A DNA stretch of 64,000 nucleotides, taken from Narthecium ossifragum (lineage: Eukaryota; Streptophyta; Magnoliopsida; Dioscoreales; Nartheciaceae). Below the pieces are notes generated by a model. That model was not told the DNA's origin and did not search any database. It saw only the letters and a list, made by a program, of their open reading frames with translations. Each line of letters opens with the position of its first letter. Within the stretch, counting starts at the first letter, position 1. The position numbers and the translations under genes were made by a program. This document shows positions 11,423-22,491 of the stretch, one piece after another. The stretch is taken from the NCBI GenBank assembly GCA_963920575.1, contig OY986971.1, positions 15,056,492 through 15,120,491 of the forward strand. The letters run 5' to 3'.

Positions 11423-14314
11423 ATGAGTATAGCTCGATCTTTTAATCAAGGTGATTTACAGTATGATCCAGAGATAGAAAGAACTTTACACAGGTTAAGG
11501 AGGGAAGCTCGGAGAAACATTGAGGAGAACGATTTGGTTCTTGACCACTTATTTGTTGGCGATTCTGAATTAGAAGAGGAAGAAGTCATGGCCGGAAATC
11601 GGACTTTGAAAGAACTTGCAGCGCCAGATTTGAATCAACAACCCTTATGCATTACATTCCCTACTTTGGATGTTGCTACTACTTTTGAATTGAAATCTGG
11701 ACTAATACATCTCTTACCCACTTTTTATGGACTTTCAGGTGAGGATCCTCACAAGCATTTAAAAGAGCTTCATGTTGTGTGCACAAGTATGAAACCCATG
11801 GGGGTGACTGAAGATCAAATCAAATTGAGAGCCTTCCCGTTTTCTTTGTAGGATTCGGCTAAGGATTGGCTTTATTATTTACCCTCTGGGAGTATTATTA
11901 CATGAAATGAGATGAAAAGGTTGTTTTTGGAGAAATATTTCCCACCTTCAAGGGCGGCCAACATTCGGAAAGAGATATGTGGTGTAAGGCAACATAACGG
12001 TGAGTCTCTACATGAGTATTGGGAACGTTTCAAGAAATTATGTGCAAGCTGTCCCCATCATCAAATTAGTGAGCAATTACTTATCTAATATTTTTATGAG
12101 GGCTTACTAACCAATGAAAGGAGTATGATTGATGCCTCTAGTGGAGGAGCTTTGGTGGATAAAACTCCTGAAGCCGCGAGGAACTTGATTGCAAATATGG
12201 CGGTTAATTCTCAACAATTTAATACTAGACTTGATTCTTATTCAAAACATGATAATGAGATAAATGTTTCATCCCTTGAACAACAGATTACGAGTCTAAC
12301 TTCTCTTGTTCGTCAATTTGTTGTAGGTAATATGCAAACAGTGAAGGTTTGTGGAATTTGTTTGGTTGCAGGACGTCCAACCGATATGTGCTCAACTCTT
12401 CAATAGGAGCCCGGTGAACAAGTGAATGCAATGGGTAGTTTCCCTGGACTACCGCAAAGGAAGTATGATCCCTATTCAAACACGTATAATCCGGGATGGA
12501 GGGATCACCCCAATCTCAACTATGGGAATCCACAAGTAAATCAGCCCACAACTCAATTCCGTCCAAGTGGCCAGCAATATCAACAATATAGACCGCCATA
12601 CCCCCGAGACAACAACCAAACCCAACTTATAATTCTGGTATGTCTTTAGAAGATATAGTTAAATCAGCCCACAACTCAATTCCATCCAAGTGAATGCAAT
12701 GGGCAATTTCAACAGGAGACGAAGGCCAGTATTCAAGGTTTGGAACATCAGGTGGGCCAGATGGCAACTGCAATTAGCAAGCTAGAGGCACAAAGTTCGG
12801 GAAAATTACCCTCTCAAGCGGTAATAAATCCAAGAGAAAATGCAAGTGTAATTATTTTGAGAAGTGGTAAAGAAGTTGAGACTCCAGTAAAGGAAGTTCC
12901 TGCATCGTCACCGCAAGGAAAAGAGCAAAACATTGTTGCGGACAAAGACTTTCCCGATGACGACGATGTGCCTAAACGTAAGTTTCCACCTCTTTCTGAT
13001 TATAAACCTATACCTCCTTTTCCTCAGGCTTTATTAGGATCTAAAAGAGAGAAGCAAAATAAAGATGTATATGAGACTTTTCGTCTATGTGAGGTAAATA
13101 TTCCACTCTTAGATGCTATTAAACAAGTACATCGTTATGCTAAATTCTTGAAAGAATTGTGCACAATTAAGAGAAAACAGAAACTTAAAGGATGTGAGAA
13201 GGTGAGAGTAGGTGAAAATGTTCCTGCAATTTTTCAAAGAAAAATTCCTGCAAAGTGTAAAGATCCAGGTATGTTTACTATCCCATGTACAATTGGTAAC
13301 ACTAAATTTGAAAAGGTCATGTTAGATTTGGGGGCTTCTATTAATGTTATGCCATATTCTATATATTCTTCTTTAAAACTTGGGCCTTTTAATGAAACTG
13401 GTGTGGTAATTCAATTGGCTGACAGATCTAATGCCTATCCTAAAGGTAGAGTTGAAGATATTCTTGTGCAAGTTAATGATTTAATTTTCTCTGCTGATTT
13501 TTATGTGTTTGATATGGAGAATGATGATTATACTACTCCTATTTTGTTGGGAAGACCATTCTTCAAGACATCCAATACTAAGATAGATATGCGTAGTGGT
13601 ACACTTACCATGAAATTTGATGGTGAAATTGTTAAGTTTGAAATATATGATGTCAAGAAGTATCTTACTGATGATTGTCTTGTTTATTTTATTGATGTGA
13701 GGGAATTGAAAGCTACAATTGGAGATGCTTCGGGGGAGATTCTACAGAAGGCAGATGAAGAAGCTGTCTAGTCTTGGCCGGTCGACCGCGAGGTAGATGC
13801 AATCGACTGTCGAGAATACCTGGAGCACTTATCCGATGAACCTCCTTCGGCTGAAGTTGAAAGCATTCCTATTCCGCCACGAGGTATATTTCCTGTGACT
13901 ATTTCATCTTCATTAGTGGTTAAAAAGGAGATGACCTTAGTAGATATTTTCATATCTCGACGGATTTATTTTCGATCATGTGATCTTGACATCCTTGACA
14001 ATCCGAACGACGACATTATTAATAAGTCAATGGATGATTCGATTATAGTTAAGCATAATGTTAACTCCTTTCTTCATGATCACCATGATGAGATGTATTT
14101 CAGTTTAAGAGATCTAGTTATCTTGTTTACTAGTGTGAGTTTGGAAAAGCTAACTCTCATTTTTGAAAAATGCCACTTGGATTCATATGCTAAATTAACC
14201 TTGGTGGCACTATTGAGGTTAAATATTCAGAATTTGCCACCCATTAATTTTGCATCCCGTCATTCTATAGAACGTCCACCGAGGGCACGATTTAAAAATC
14301 TCTATATTGTATAG
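11423..14314 (+). pseudogene. F1 gag-protease-X polyprotein, decayed
   Basis: One frame can be followed from ATG 11423: gag N-terminus, retrotransposon-gag core (FYGLSGEDPHKHLKELH, then ESLHEYWERFKKLC), zinc knuckle, basic PYSNTYNPGWRDHP segment, aspartic protease (LDLGASINVMP near 13325, ILLGRPFFKTSN near 13542) and the unassigned X region (about 13880-14314). Stops fall at 11849, 11903, 12086, 12404 and 13769, mostly from C-to-T or G-to-A changes when compared with F1b. The zinc knuckle (CGICLVAGRPTDMC) has Arg where the motif needs His. At 12661-12703 F1b sequence is replaced by copies of upstream F1 sequence. There is no pol beyond protease. Role if intact: capsid protein and its maturation protease, acting in cytoplasmic particles. 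Confidence 0.88.
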
Positions 14315-16101
14315 AGTGGTTTAGTTTGCTTTATCTGCTTTCTTGTGTGCATGAGCGTGCTTGAATTATTTTTAGATTGTGTGCTTGCATGTTGCTTTTG
14401 TTTTTGCTTTGCTTTGCTTTTGTTTTTAGGTGATCGAGCATCCCCTATCCTACCTGAAGAATTCGTCCCGACCATTGTTGTTATGAAAATTTGGCCACAC
14501 AGAGGAGCCTTGGGCAGGATTTCAGCTATTCTGTCAATTGAAATTCGAAGTTTGGCAACTCCCACACTATTCAAAAAGAACAAAGCATGAAGTCCAGCCA
14601 ATGACAATAAACAAAGGCGCTGCTTGGGAGGCAACCCAAGGGGAGTTCGTTCCTTTCTCTTTTTATTTTTGCATTTCCATTTTAGTTATATTTACCTTTT
14701 CTTTGCATTCCACCTTGCATTGGGGACAATGTTGGTTTCAAGTGTGGGGGAGGAGATCTAGGTTGCATATGCCATGAGCACGAATTAATTAAGCTTGACA
14801 TATTCATAACATGATTGAATGAGTAATTTTACGACTTGAAATTAATTAGTTGAGCTATTTTCCTTGAGATGGTAGTGACTAAATGAGTAGACAACAGCTG
14901 GTGAGATTTTGAGCCTTTAGACTGACACATTCATATCAGTCTCACTATTTCCTTTTATGAGAGATATTCTTTCATGAATTTGTTTCTCTAGAACTTGCTT
15001 TGACTCTATTCGAGGTCACATTGACACATGTATACATGAACATGGTTAAGGCCATCTTTGTTATAAGCTACATAAGCCAAATAGCCTAACTTGCAATTAA
15101 TTTTTCGTTTTGCTAAACCCCTTTGAGTTTTATTGACTTCATTGTTAACCCACATTACAAGCCTTAAACCTGAAAAATATTTCAGTTACCCAAGCCATAA
15201 AACTAGTGGAGCATTGATCATCATTATGATATGTATGGGTGTACAAGTTTTAAGTGTGGGCGTGTTTGGAATAGTGGTATGGCTATGATTGGTGAAGTGG
15301 AGTATATTTTTCATACTCAATTCGTGAGTATGTTGTTTCTGAAAAAAAAAGAAGAAAAAAAAAGAAGAAAAAAAAGAGAAAAAAGAAAAAGAAAAGAAGA
15401 AAAGAAAGTGGAGGAAAATGTTTTTCATGTTACAAAATGTGTTTATGAATCCTCCTAATACTCCAAGAAAGGGGTGTGTTTATGTATGATCTCTACAAAG
15501 GTGGAAGTTTTTTCAAAAGATTGTTCACTATTTCAGTTAAAAAGTATTCCTTTGAACAATCTCTTTGCCAAGGTCGTAATGTTATATGGTTTGAGTATGT
15601 TAAAGCCAAATTGAAGAAGTTGCTGAACGGAGTGATTGGTTGTACATGTCTTATTGATGCATTTTTGCTCCATTAGTTCCATTAGTTTTTAAGCTACATT
15701 CCCAAATATTTCCCACCTTAATCCTGGACCCCATTACAACCTTTTGAAGTCCTTATGATTTGTGTTATGCATTTGATTCTAGTGGTGGAGAATGAGAAGA
15801 TATGCAAGCTTATGGTAGATCATTTTCATTGGAATGAATTTGAGTGAAATACATACCCTTCAAACACATGAGAGTCGAGTGTTTATTTCCGTGAGGGTCT
15901 ACTTGTTTAGTATGCTTCATCTTCAAGTGAAAATACTTACTGATTGATTTTTAAGTTGTCTAAAAATGTTCTTTATGATATGTTACGAGTTTTGTGAAGA
16001 GCATGATTGTTCTTTGTTGATGGCGTTGCAACCTTGATATCTTGGGTAGAGTGAATTTAAGTTTTGCCCGAGGACGAGCAAAAGCTAAGTGTGAGGAAAT
16101 T
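14315..16101 (+). other. F1 noncoding 3' interior with RNA-like motifs
   Basis: No convincing gene is present. Landmarks in order: a pyrimidine tract ending TTTTTAGGTG (about 14393-14431), resembling a splice acceptor; hairpin 1 (14623-14640); a T-rich stretch; hairpin 2 (14718-14731); a G-rich tract (GTGTGGGGGAGG, about 14742); a second G-rich tract (about 15254); a purine tract (15340-15412); and the terminal polypurine tract before 16102. A 66-codon frame at 15476-15676 recurs in F1c. All four base differences between the copies change the residue, so there is no sign of selection on it. Confidence 0.7.
14623..14640 (+). other. Hairpin 1 (loop AGGCAA) in F1
   Basis: Stem CTTGGG/CCCAAG with loop AGGCAA, preceded by AAAGGCGCTG. 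F1b (46651-46668, loop ATGCAA) and F1c (52252-52269, minus) share the stem. F2 and F2d have GGTGGG/CCCACC around the same loop, so two base pairs differ while pairing is kept. Function is unknown. Confidence 0.75.
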
Positions 16102-17623
16102 TGATGATGATGTATAATGTTAATTTTTACCCCTTAATATTTAGCCTCCTGTGCTTATTAGATATCTAAATACACTCATTATTCTTATATTTTGATTTCG
16201 GTTGCAATTGAAGTCCTTAAGTCCAAAAAGAAGCTGAAAAGAGTATATAGATCAACTTCAAAGATTAAACTGTACCTTCTCATGAAGATCCAGATGATGT
16301 ACCATATATGGTTGGAAACCTCTTGAAGTCTAGTTTCTGGAGAATTTTACGGTTCATGATTCCGAGTTTTCTAAAGGAAGTTACGGCGATTTTAGTACCA
16401 ATGACGCAGTCTGGATAGCAAAACAGTAAATACTCTGGAAAGTTCGATCGATCCTTCCATAGGAATAGGATCGATCCGTCTATGCATAAACCTGACAGAA
16501 CGCATACTTTTCAGCTGTACATAGTAGGATTGATCCAACTATCCATCCTACCTAGAAAGATCCATCCGACACCCCTGGTAGGATCGATCCGACTCGGGCG
16601 TAGCTAGAAATTGAAGATTTCGATGCAACGGATCGATCCGACACCCATAGAAGGATCGATCCTACTTTCCCAGTGAAGAAATTCAACGGTTCAGATCAAA
16701 TCCGAGGATGGAGACACTTAAAGCTATAAATAGGACTTTTTCTAGGGTTTGAGGGGGGATTTTCTGGAGACTTTTGGCTGCTACTTTTTACTCTTTTATA
16801 TTTTTCCTAAGTTTTCTCGTACTTATTGGAATCTTTTGAGGATTGTTCTTGATGGCCCTGCGTGGCTAAATCTTGATCCTTGGTCGAGGAAACGGAAACC
16901 TCGGAATCAATGAAACTGTGAGATCTAATCTATTTTTATTGTTCAGTTTATACTTGAGTATTGAATGTTCTTCTATGATTAAATATTCATGATTGTCTTG
17001 TATAATTGCTAGGAGGCCTACTAGTTTATTATTCATGGCGATCTACTGCTAGGTTGGATATCAAATCCGTAATTGTTTGATCCCTCTAATCTGCGAAGCA
17101 ACTGAAATCTATTTATTTACTGCGTTTCAGAGATTAATAGATCTTAGAAGAATATTCGACTAGATTAAATGCAACCGCTTGTGCTTGTGTTGTTTAGCTT
17201 CATTGATCTCCCTATTCTTGAGGCTGCTACTAGATTAAATCTACAGCGCGTGTCTTAGGTTGTTTAGTAGTTAGGGTTGATTAGATCGCTTGTTTCTAAT
17301 TAACTATGATCAAGGAGAGATTAGAATTTAATTCGAACGGTGAATATTCATGGTATGAATTGATTGATACTTGCATCAATGATCAGTTGTTGGATTTCGA
17401 TGGTGGATGTTGACTCAGACCAAGGTTTGTTCTCTTGATTTAATTCAATTCTTCGCTTTAGATTATTTCTTTACTGTTTTCCTCAGGTTTAAAACACCCC
17501 ATCTTTGTTCACTAAGCACAAAACTAGGCTAAACACTCTTCGTGAGATCGACTCGTACTCGCACTACTACATTTATCTTAAGGAGTAATAGTTTTATTTT
17601 TGGGTGCATACGACAGCACATCA
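16102..17623 (+). repeat. F1 3' LTR (1,522 bp)
   Basis: It starts TGATGATGATGTATAATG and ends CAGCACATCA, and is directly followed by the GTCAT duplication. It carries the same order of U3 block, palindrome array and TATA box as the 5' LTR. The polypurine tract in front reads GTGTGAGGAAATT, altered from the GTGTGGGGGTATT seen in F1b. Confidence 0.92.
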
Positions 17624-17628
17624 GTCAT

Positions 17629-18018
17629 GCACTTGTTTCTTGGTTCTCCAAGAAGCAAAATTCAGTTGCCTTATCCACCGCCGAAGCGGAATACATTGTG
17701 GCGGGTAGTTGTTGTGCACAATTACTTTGGATGAAAATGCAATTGGTAGATTACAACATACATGTAGGCAAAATGCCCATTAGATGTGACAAAAGTAGTG
17801 TCATAAGCTTATCTAAGAATCCCATCCTACATTCTAAAACAAAGCACATAGAAATTCGACACCATTTCCTTCGTGATCACACACAAAAAGGAGATATAGA
17901 ACTTGAATTTGTTAGCACCGAGCATCAAATTACGGATATTCTAACCAAACCCTTGAGTGAAGACAGATTTCTCTATCTACTAAGGAAGCTTGGGATGCCC
18001 AATGGATGTCCAAAATAA
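17629..18018 (+). pseudogene. Copia RNase H, C-terminal part
   Basis: The frame resumes the copia gene broken by F1 at 9761. Copia RNase H motifs are ALVSWFSKKQNS, LSTAEAEYIVAGSC, SKNPILHSKTKHIEIRHHFLRD and TDILTKPLSEDRF, ending in a stop at 18018. Codons before 17629 belong to the F1 LTR, so the longer open frame starting at 17542 is a chimera. This segment has no internal stop, which suggests the F1 insertion is not ancient relative to the copia. It would degrade the RNA strand in RNA-DNA hybrids during reverse transcription. Confidence 0.92.
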
Positions 18019-18188
18019 AGGAGCTAAAAAGAAAAGGTATGGTCACCTCTTTATCTGCTTTTTATACAATATCCTACTTGAATGCTAAATTTTGGTAAAT
18101 TGAGTAATTTTCATGATTTAAGAGTTGTTTTTAGCTCATAATATTTAGTTACACGTGTATGCAAAGTTTTGTGATGTACATTCGCACT

Positions 18189-18300
18189 GGACAGTCGACC
18201 GCCAACTTCCTCGGATCGACCGTGCGACTTAAATACTACGCATATTGCTCGCGACGGTCGACCGCCAACTTCTTACGGTCGACCGCCACGGATCGTGTGA
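18189..18300 (+). promoter_or_regulatory. RTCGAY palindrome cluster upstream of env-like ORF
   Basis: Four to five copies or variants of GGTCGACCG and GGATCGACCG lie 180-290 bp before the env-like ATG at 18479. The same motif class fills the U3 of this element's LTR (22613-23045). A weak TATA-like TTATAA occurs near 18342. This could be an internal promoter for the env-like ORF, but the only support is motif and position. Confidence 0.4.
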
Positions 18301-18509
18301 CAATAAGTGAGGGCATTTCAGTCATTTTAACTCAATCTCCCCTTATAACCCCCGATCAAAGCTACCTCTTTTCGCCTGGTTCGACCGTGCCCTAGATCTC
18401 CAACGTCCGGCATCTCCCTGGTTCAACCGCGCCCTTCACTTCTCCTGTCCCCGCAAAACCGTAACAAAGTCTCACACCATGCCTCACACCAAGAACACCG
18501 GACCTCCTC

Positions 18510-20727
18510 TGTGAAGACCCGTACCTCCAACCCGGTCCGACTGCGTTAGGTCGAGGGTCTTGTTTTGTGGTTTGGCCCGGTTGGCCTTGGGATGCGATCA
18601 TTTGATTGTATCGTTGTTTTTGACCCAGGGGCATTTTGGTAAATATGCTCCCTGGGGGTCAGTATCACACCCGCGTTGCAAACATTGCCTCTGATTGATG
18701 TATGTGTTTGATTAGAACCTTAAGGGCGCTTCCGATCGGATGATCGGAGCTCGATCGGAAGAGATCGAATCGGACGGCTGTGATCGATTCCAGCTTTCTA
18801 TTTAAACCCTTCTTTTCTCTCTCTTTCCTGGCTTCTCCTTTCTTCTCCTGTCGTTCTCCCTTCCTCTCTCTAACCGGCTGTGCTAGGGCTTTGGGGAGCG
18901 GCATTCGAGGAGCAGATCTTGGCGATCGGACTTGGGGGATGCGTGGAGGAGCTGCCCTGCTTGTTCAAGTAGGTATTTCTTCCTCGATCCTATGATCGGG
19001 TTCTCCTAGGATAGGTTTCTTGCGTTTTCGCTGTAGGAATACTTGTTAGAATGTTGTGAAACTTGTCGGATCGACCGTGAGACTCTGTCTCGTTTCGGCC
19101 CACCCAGGGTCGATGTACCGATCGACCGTGGTCCTTCTGCTTTTCCCTTGTTTGGCTCCACGGTCGACCGTCGGATCGACCGTGGCCTCACGGTCGACCG
19201 TCGGATCAACCGTGGCCTCACGGTCGACCGTCGGATCGACCGTCGGATTGACCGTTGCCTCACGGTCGACCGTCGGATCGACCGTGGGCCACTGAGCTAT
19301 GTTTTCTGGTTTTCTTTGATTGGTTTTCACTCATGATAGCTATCCAATCATATTAGGAAGCATGCACATCATTTTCAAGGGATATTATTGGAGTTTATCG
19401 AGATTGAGGATTGAATATCGTTCTTACTCCTTTGAGTGGATTTATGATTTTCCCCGTACTTAAATACTTGGTTGGATAAGTAGTTTAAAGGCTTAATTGG
19501 TTGCTTAGCCATTAGCTAGCTATGAGTGCTAGCTAATGTGGAATTGTGGAACCTTAGCCTGATGCCGGCGTGTGCCGAGGGCTATTGTATAACTGTTGGC
19601 CAGTTACCTATGGGGTAACTGTGGAACCTTAGTCTGTCAGGTGCAAGAGAGCACTGAAGACTATTGTATATCTGTGTCTATCTCTTTGCGCTAATCTTTG
19701 TTTGGTTAGTATAGATTACCTGTATTTGAGGCCTTTGCTATGCTCACCCATTTGGCTAGCTACAGGCTATGCCTAGCCCTGTATGATTATCGTCATATTG
19801 TTGCATGCCTATATCTCGTTATCTGTGCCTGAGCATTGCATGCATCTTCTTTGCATTAGAGGCATATCAGGTTAGGCGGGCGATGGGTTGATCGCCGATC
19901 CGAGGCTCTCGGATAGCTCGGATCTAGCCTTAGGACCGCGGCTGGGTAGTCAGGATTAGGGCGTGATTGTTTAATCAGAATCTCATGTTATTGAGGATGT
20001 ACGCTAGTTGGCTGAGATCTTTGCTTTAAGGTTTAGAGGTCGTGTCGTCTTCCCAAGGCTAAATGCTATGGATGGATGTCGATGTGTTCCCGACATGGGT
20101 CCCTGAGGCACGGTAATCCTGCTTGGATAAGGGTGATCCTGCATGTTACTGTTCCTTGGCCTCCTAGTACTTGTACAGGAGAGAGGTTTCATGACAGGAG
20201 CCCTTGGGACATCGACAGGGGTTGTGGGACCCTGTGGCATTCCTTAGGCTTGAGTGGGGAGACAACACTGTTGTTGTTTTCCTCCCTTCAGTGTGTCGTA
20301 GAGTAGAACTCTATTGAGCTTATCGCTCATTCCTACCCGGGCTGCGTTTGCAGGTGCAGCCGCCAGTTCTTCAGCAGTAGAGCCGGCGAGATAAGCTTTT
20401 GGAGGCGCGACTACATCCAGAGGTGCTTGAGGTTGCTGGAGGACGATTGTTGTACTTTGGCAGTTTTGTATATTACAAACATCTTTCGAGGACGTTTTGA
20501 ATTATTGTATAATATCTTTCCCTTGGAGGAGTTTGGTAAGAATTTTGTATCAGATGTTTAAACAGTACGACTTGATGTATTTATAATTTGAATTACAGTT
20601 TACCTCTGGATTATAAATTATTTAAGTTTATCTTTTTTTCCGCTTTGTATCGCGACAGTTGGAGATGAATAGTGATAGGAACCCTCACGCCCCGTCCTGG
20701 ATGGGTTTTCTGGGTCGGGGTGTGACA
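18510..20727 (+). mobile_element. T1: solo LTR, Tekay/Del-like (2,218 bp)
   Basis: It begins TGTGAAGACCCG, ends GGGTCGGGGTGTGACA and is flanked by the exact duplication TCCTC (18505-18509, 20728-20732). No interior is present, so it is a solo LTR left by LTR-LTR recombination. A TATA-like CTATTTAAAC lies at 18798. The upstream part (18731-18790) holds several ATCGG/TCGATC variants and the downstream part holds a strong palindrome array. Termini and length suit chromovirus Tekay/Del LTRs; the family assignment is by resemblance. Confidence 0.88.
19066..19290. repeat. GGTCGACCGT palindrome array in T1
   Basis: At least ten copies of GGTCGACCGT or GGATCGACCGT occur, mostly alternating, with periods of 12-30 bp and a recurrent GGCCTCAC spacer. 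Long open frames on both strands with TVDR/STVG repeats are by-products of the repeat. Related arrays occur in T2 (38240-38330 and 40700-40935). Confidence 0.88.
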
Positions 20728-21964
20728 TCCTCCACCTCAGGCGCCGATTGCTCCGACGCAAGGAGAGAAGAAGAGGCAGGCAGTGAAGGAGAGAAGGTTG
20801 TTGAAGAAAGCCAAAGGCTCACTTGGACAGTCCTCATCCATGCCTTCTTCCACTCCTTCCTTTGATGACTATCTCTTCCTAGACAAAGATAGATATGACT
20901 CTTGGCCAGAATTTAAGGACAAATTTGTGGTTTCGGGTAGAGCTCTTCAATTGCCCATAGGAAAGAAATATGTAGTTGAAAGATTTTTCACTGATATGGG
21001 TTGGAAGAAATTCTTAGATTTACCCTAATTTATGTATCCCGAAATGGTTCGATATTTCTATTGCAATATGACTGAAGATATTGATGATGAAGGATATATG
21101 GCCATTAGTAGCTATATCTATGGAAATGACATGGAGATTACCGTAGAATGGCTAAATGAGATGCTAAATGCACCAAATCAAGGAGAGTGTGCATACTTTA
21201 CTACATATGATGATCTCAAAAGACATGATAAGGATAAACAAGGGAGAAGGGCAATTCTTAGATTTGATCTAGTTGACAAAAATCCTATAGAATTAAATAG
21301 CATACACCAAAACTATGGGGAGCTTGCCCACTTTCTAGGAACAAATCTCTTTCCTAAGCTTGGACACCATGATCATTTGAAACCCCTTCATGCCTATGTC
21401 CTTTCTTGCATGGTTAGGAAGAAGCCTCTAAACCTAAGTTATATCATTATCAAGGAAATGCTTAACCTTATGGCTAGGCAATCACTACCTTTTGGAGGAC
21501 TTCTAACGAATATTTTCCAAGCCCTTAGCCTTCACCTAGTTGTTGATGAAAGAAAACCCCTCTCTCAACCCTTCAGTAAATCCACTTTCAAAATGATGAA
21601 TTCTGCCAAGCGAGCCTTACGCTATAGTGTTCCTTATGTTAGTCGTGATGAGGAAGGTGAGCATCAAGAAGAGCATGATGTGGAAAACTTAGGGGGAGAG
21701 CCTAGACATGAAGGACATCAAGGTGAATCTTCCCAAAGCCGAGCTCGTCGCACCACATCTCAAAGACTCGATGATCTTGAAGCAAGACTGGAAAGAATGG
21801 AAGTGAATCAAGGTGACATCAAGTCTTCCAAAGCACAAATCACGGCGGATCGAGCAAAGATGTCAAATCAACATGAAGACATTTTCACCTACATCGAGAC
21901 TGAATTTCCACCTTCCACACCCTCAGTTGATTGTTCCTAAACCCCCCCATCCATGTTATTTCTT

Positions 21965-22491
21965 TTTGATGATGCCAAAGGGGGGGGAAAGTTGTGATGA
22001 ATGTTGAAAATTTCCCTACATTTCATATTTTTCTACTCTTATATTTTGGAAAACCTTGTGTTTGAAATACTCTTGTAATCCAAAGTTTTCCGAAATGTTT
22101 TTGAATGGAAGTATTGTGATGCAAGTATTGAACTCTTTTGAATGAATGAAAGGCAATGTTGTTGTTGGATAATCTCTTAATCATGATACGATGATGGATA
22201 ATGTTAAGTTATATTAGTATAAATTTTTGAACTTCAATATCCATATGAACTATTCCATGTTAGCCAATTTTCACCTTCTTAAAAGAAGTGAAATGCTATT
22301 CTCTAAGTTAACTTGTCATCATATCACAAAATTAACTTTTCTTATCCTCTTAGTGATATATGACTTGTGTGCATCTTAAGAATTCACTTTAAAACACATT
22401 CCTTGAAAGAGATGGATGCATATATTAAGGGGGAGCCAAAATATTTTATCATCACATTTAAAAGGGATGTCATCATCAAAAAGGAGGAGAT
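21965..22491 (+). other. Copia polypurine tracts and 3' untranslated interior
   Basis: Three purine-rich tracts stand between the env-like stop and the 3' LTR: GATGATGCCAAAGGGGGG (about 21969), TTAAGGGGGAGCC (about 22426) and AAAAAGGAGGAGAT immediately before the LTR at 22492. Multiple polypurine tracts in this region are a known Sirevirus trait. The sequence between them is AT-rich with no gene. Confidence 0.7.

Larger units (their letters stand above)
9762..17623 (+). mobile_element. F1: complete gag-only LTR element (7,862 bp)
   Basis: TG...CA LTRs at 9762-11285 and 16102-17623 are flanked by an exact 5-bp duplication GTCAT (9757-9761 and 17624-17628). The insertion splits the copia RNase H codons. 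A tRNA-Asp-type primer-binding site follows the 5' LTR, and a G-rich tract ending GAGGAAATT precedes the 3' LTR. Between them lie a decayed gag-protease-X frame (11423-14314) and 1.8 kb of noncoding 3' interior. There is no RT, RNase H or integrase, which fits TR-GAG-type non-autonomous elements. The two LTRs differ at several positions per 100 bp, so the insertion is clearly older than F2. Confidence 0.92.
18479..21940 (+). pseudogene. Sirevirus env-like ORF, split by solo LTR T1
   Basis: The ORF starts at ATG 18479, runs to 18509, is cut by T1 plus its duplication, and resumes in frame at 20733. It contains a Pro/basic N-terminus, a segment with SFDDYLFLDKDRYDSW, then MYPEMVRYFYCNM and IYGNDMEITVEWLNEMLN. 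These resemble the plant domain annotated as 'putative plant transposon protein' (PF20167 type), which is found in Sirevirus env-like ORFs. The C-terminus is acidic and then coiled-coil-like (RLDDLEARLERMEVNQGD), ending in a stop at 21938. One in-frame TAA at 21026 breaks it apart from T1. No signal peptide or membrane span is evident, so calling it an envelope protein is convention only; its function is unknown. Confidence 0.75.

Noticed and set aside
15476..15676. 66-codon frame MFMYDLYKGG-type in F1, also in F1c (51241-51441, minus)
   Set aside because: The two copies differ at four bases and all four change the residue. F1b has lost most of it. No evidence of selection.
19043..19336. Frames with repeated VDRRIDR, STVGSTV or IRRSTVRPR on both strands
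   Set aside because: They arise because the GGTCGACCGT array lacks stops in several frames. Six overlapping frames cannot all be genes, and T1 is a solo LTR.
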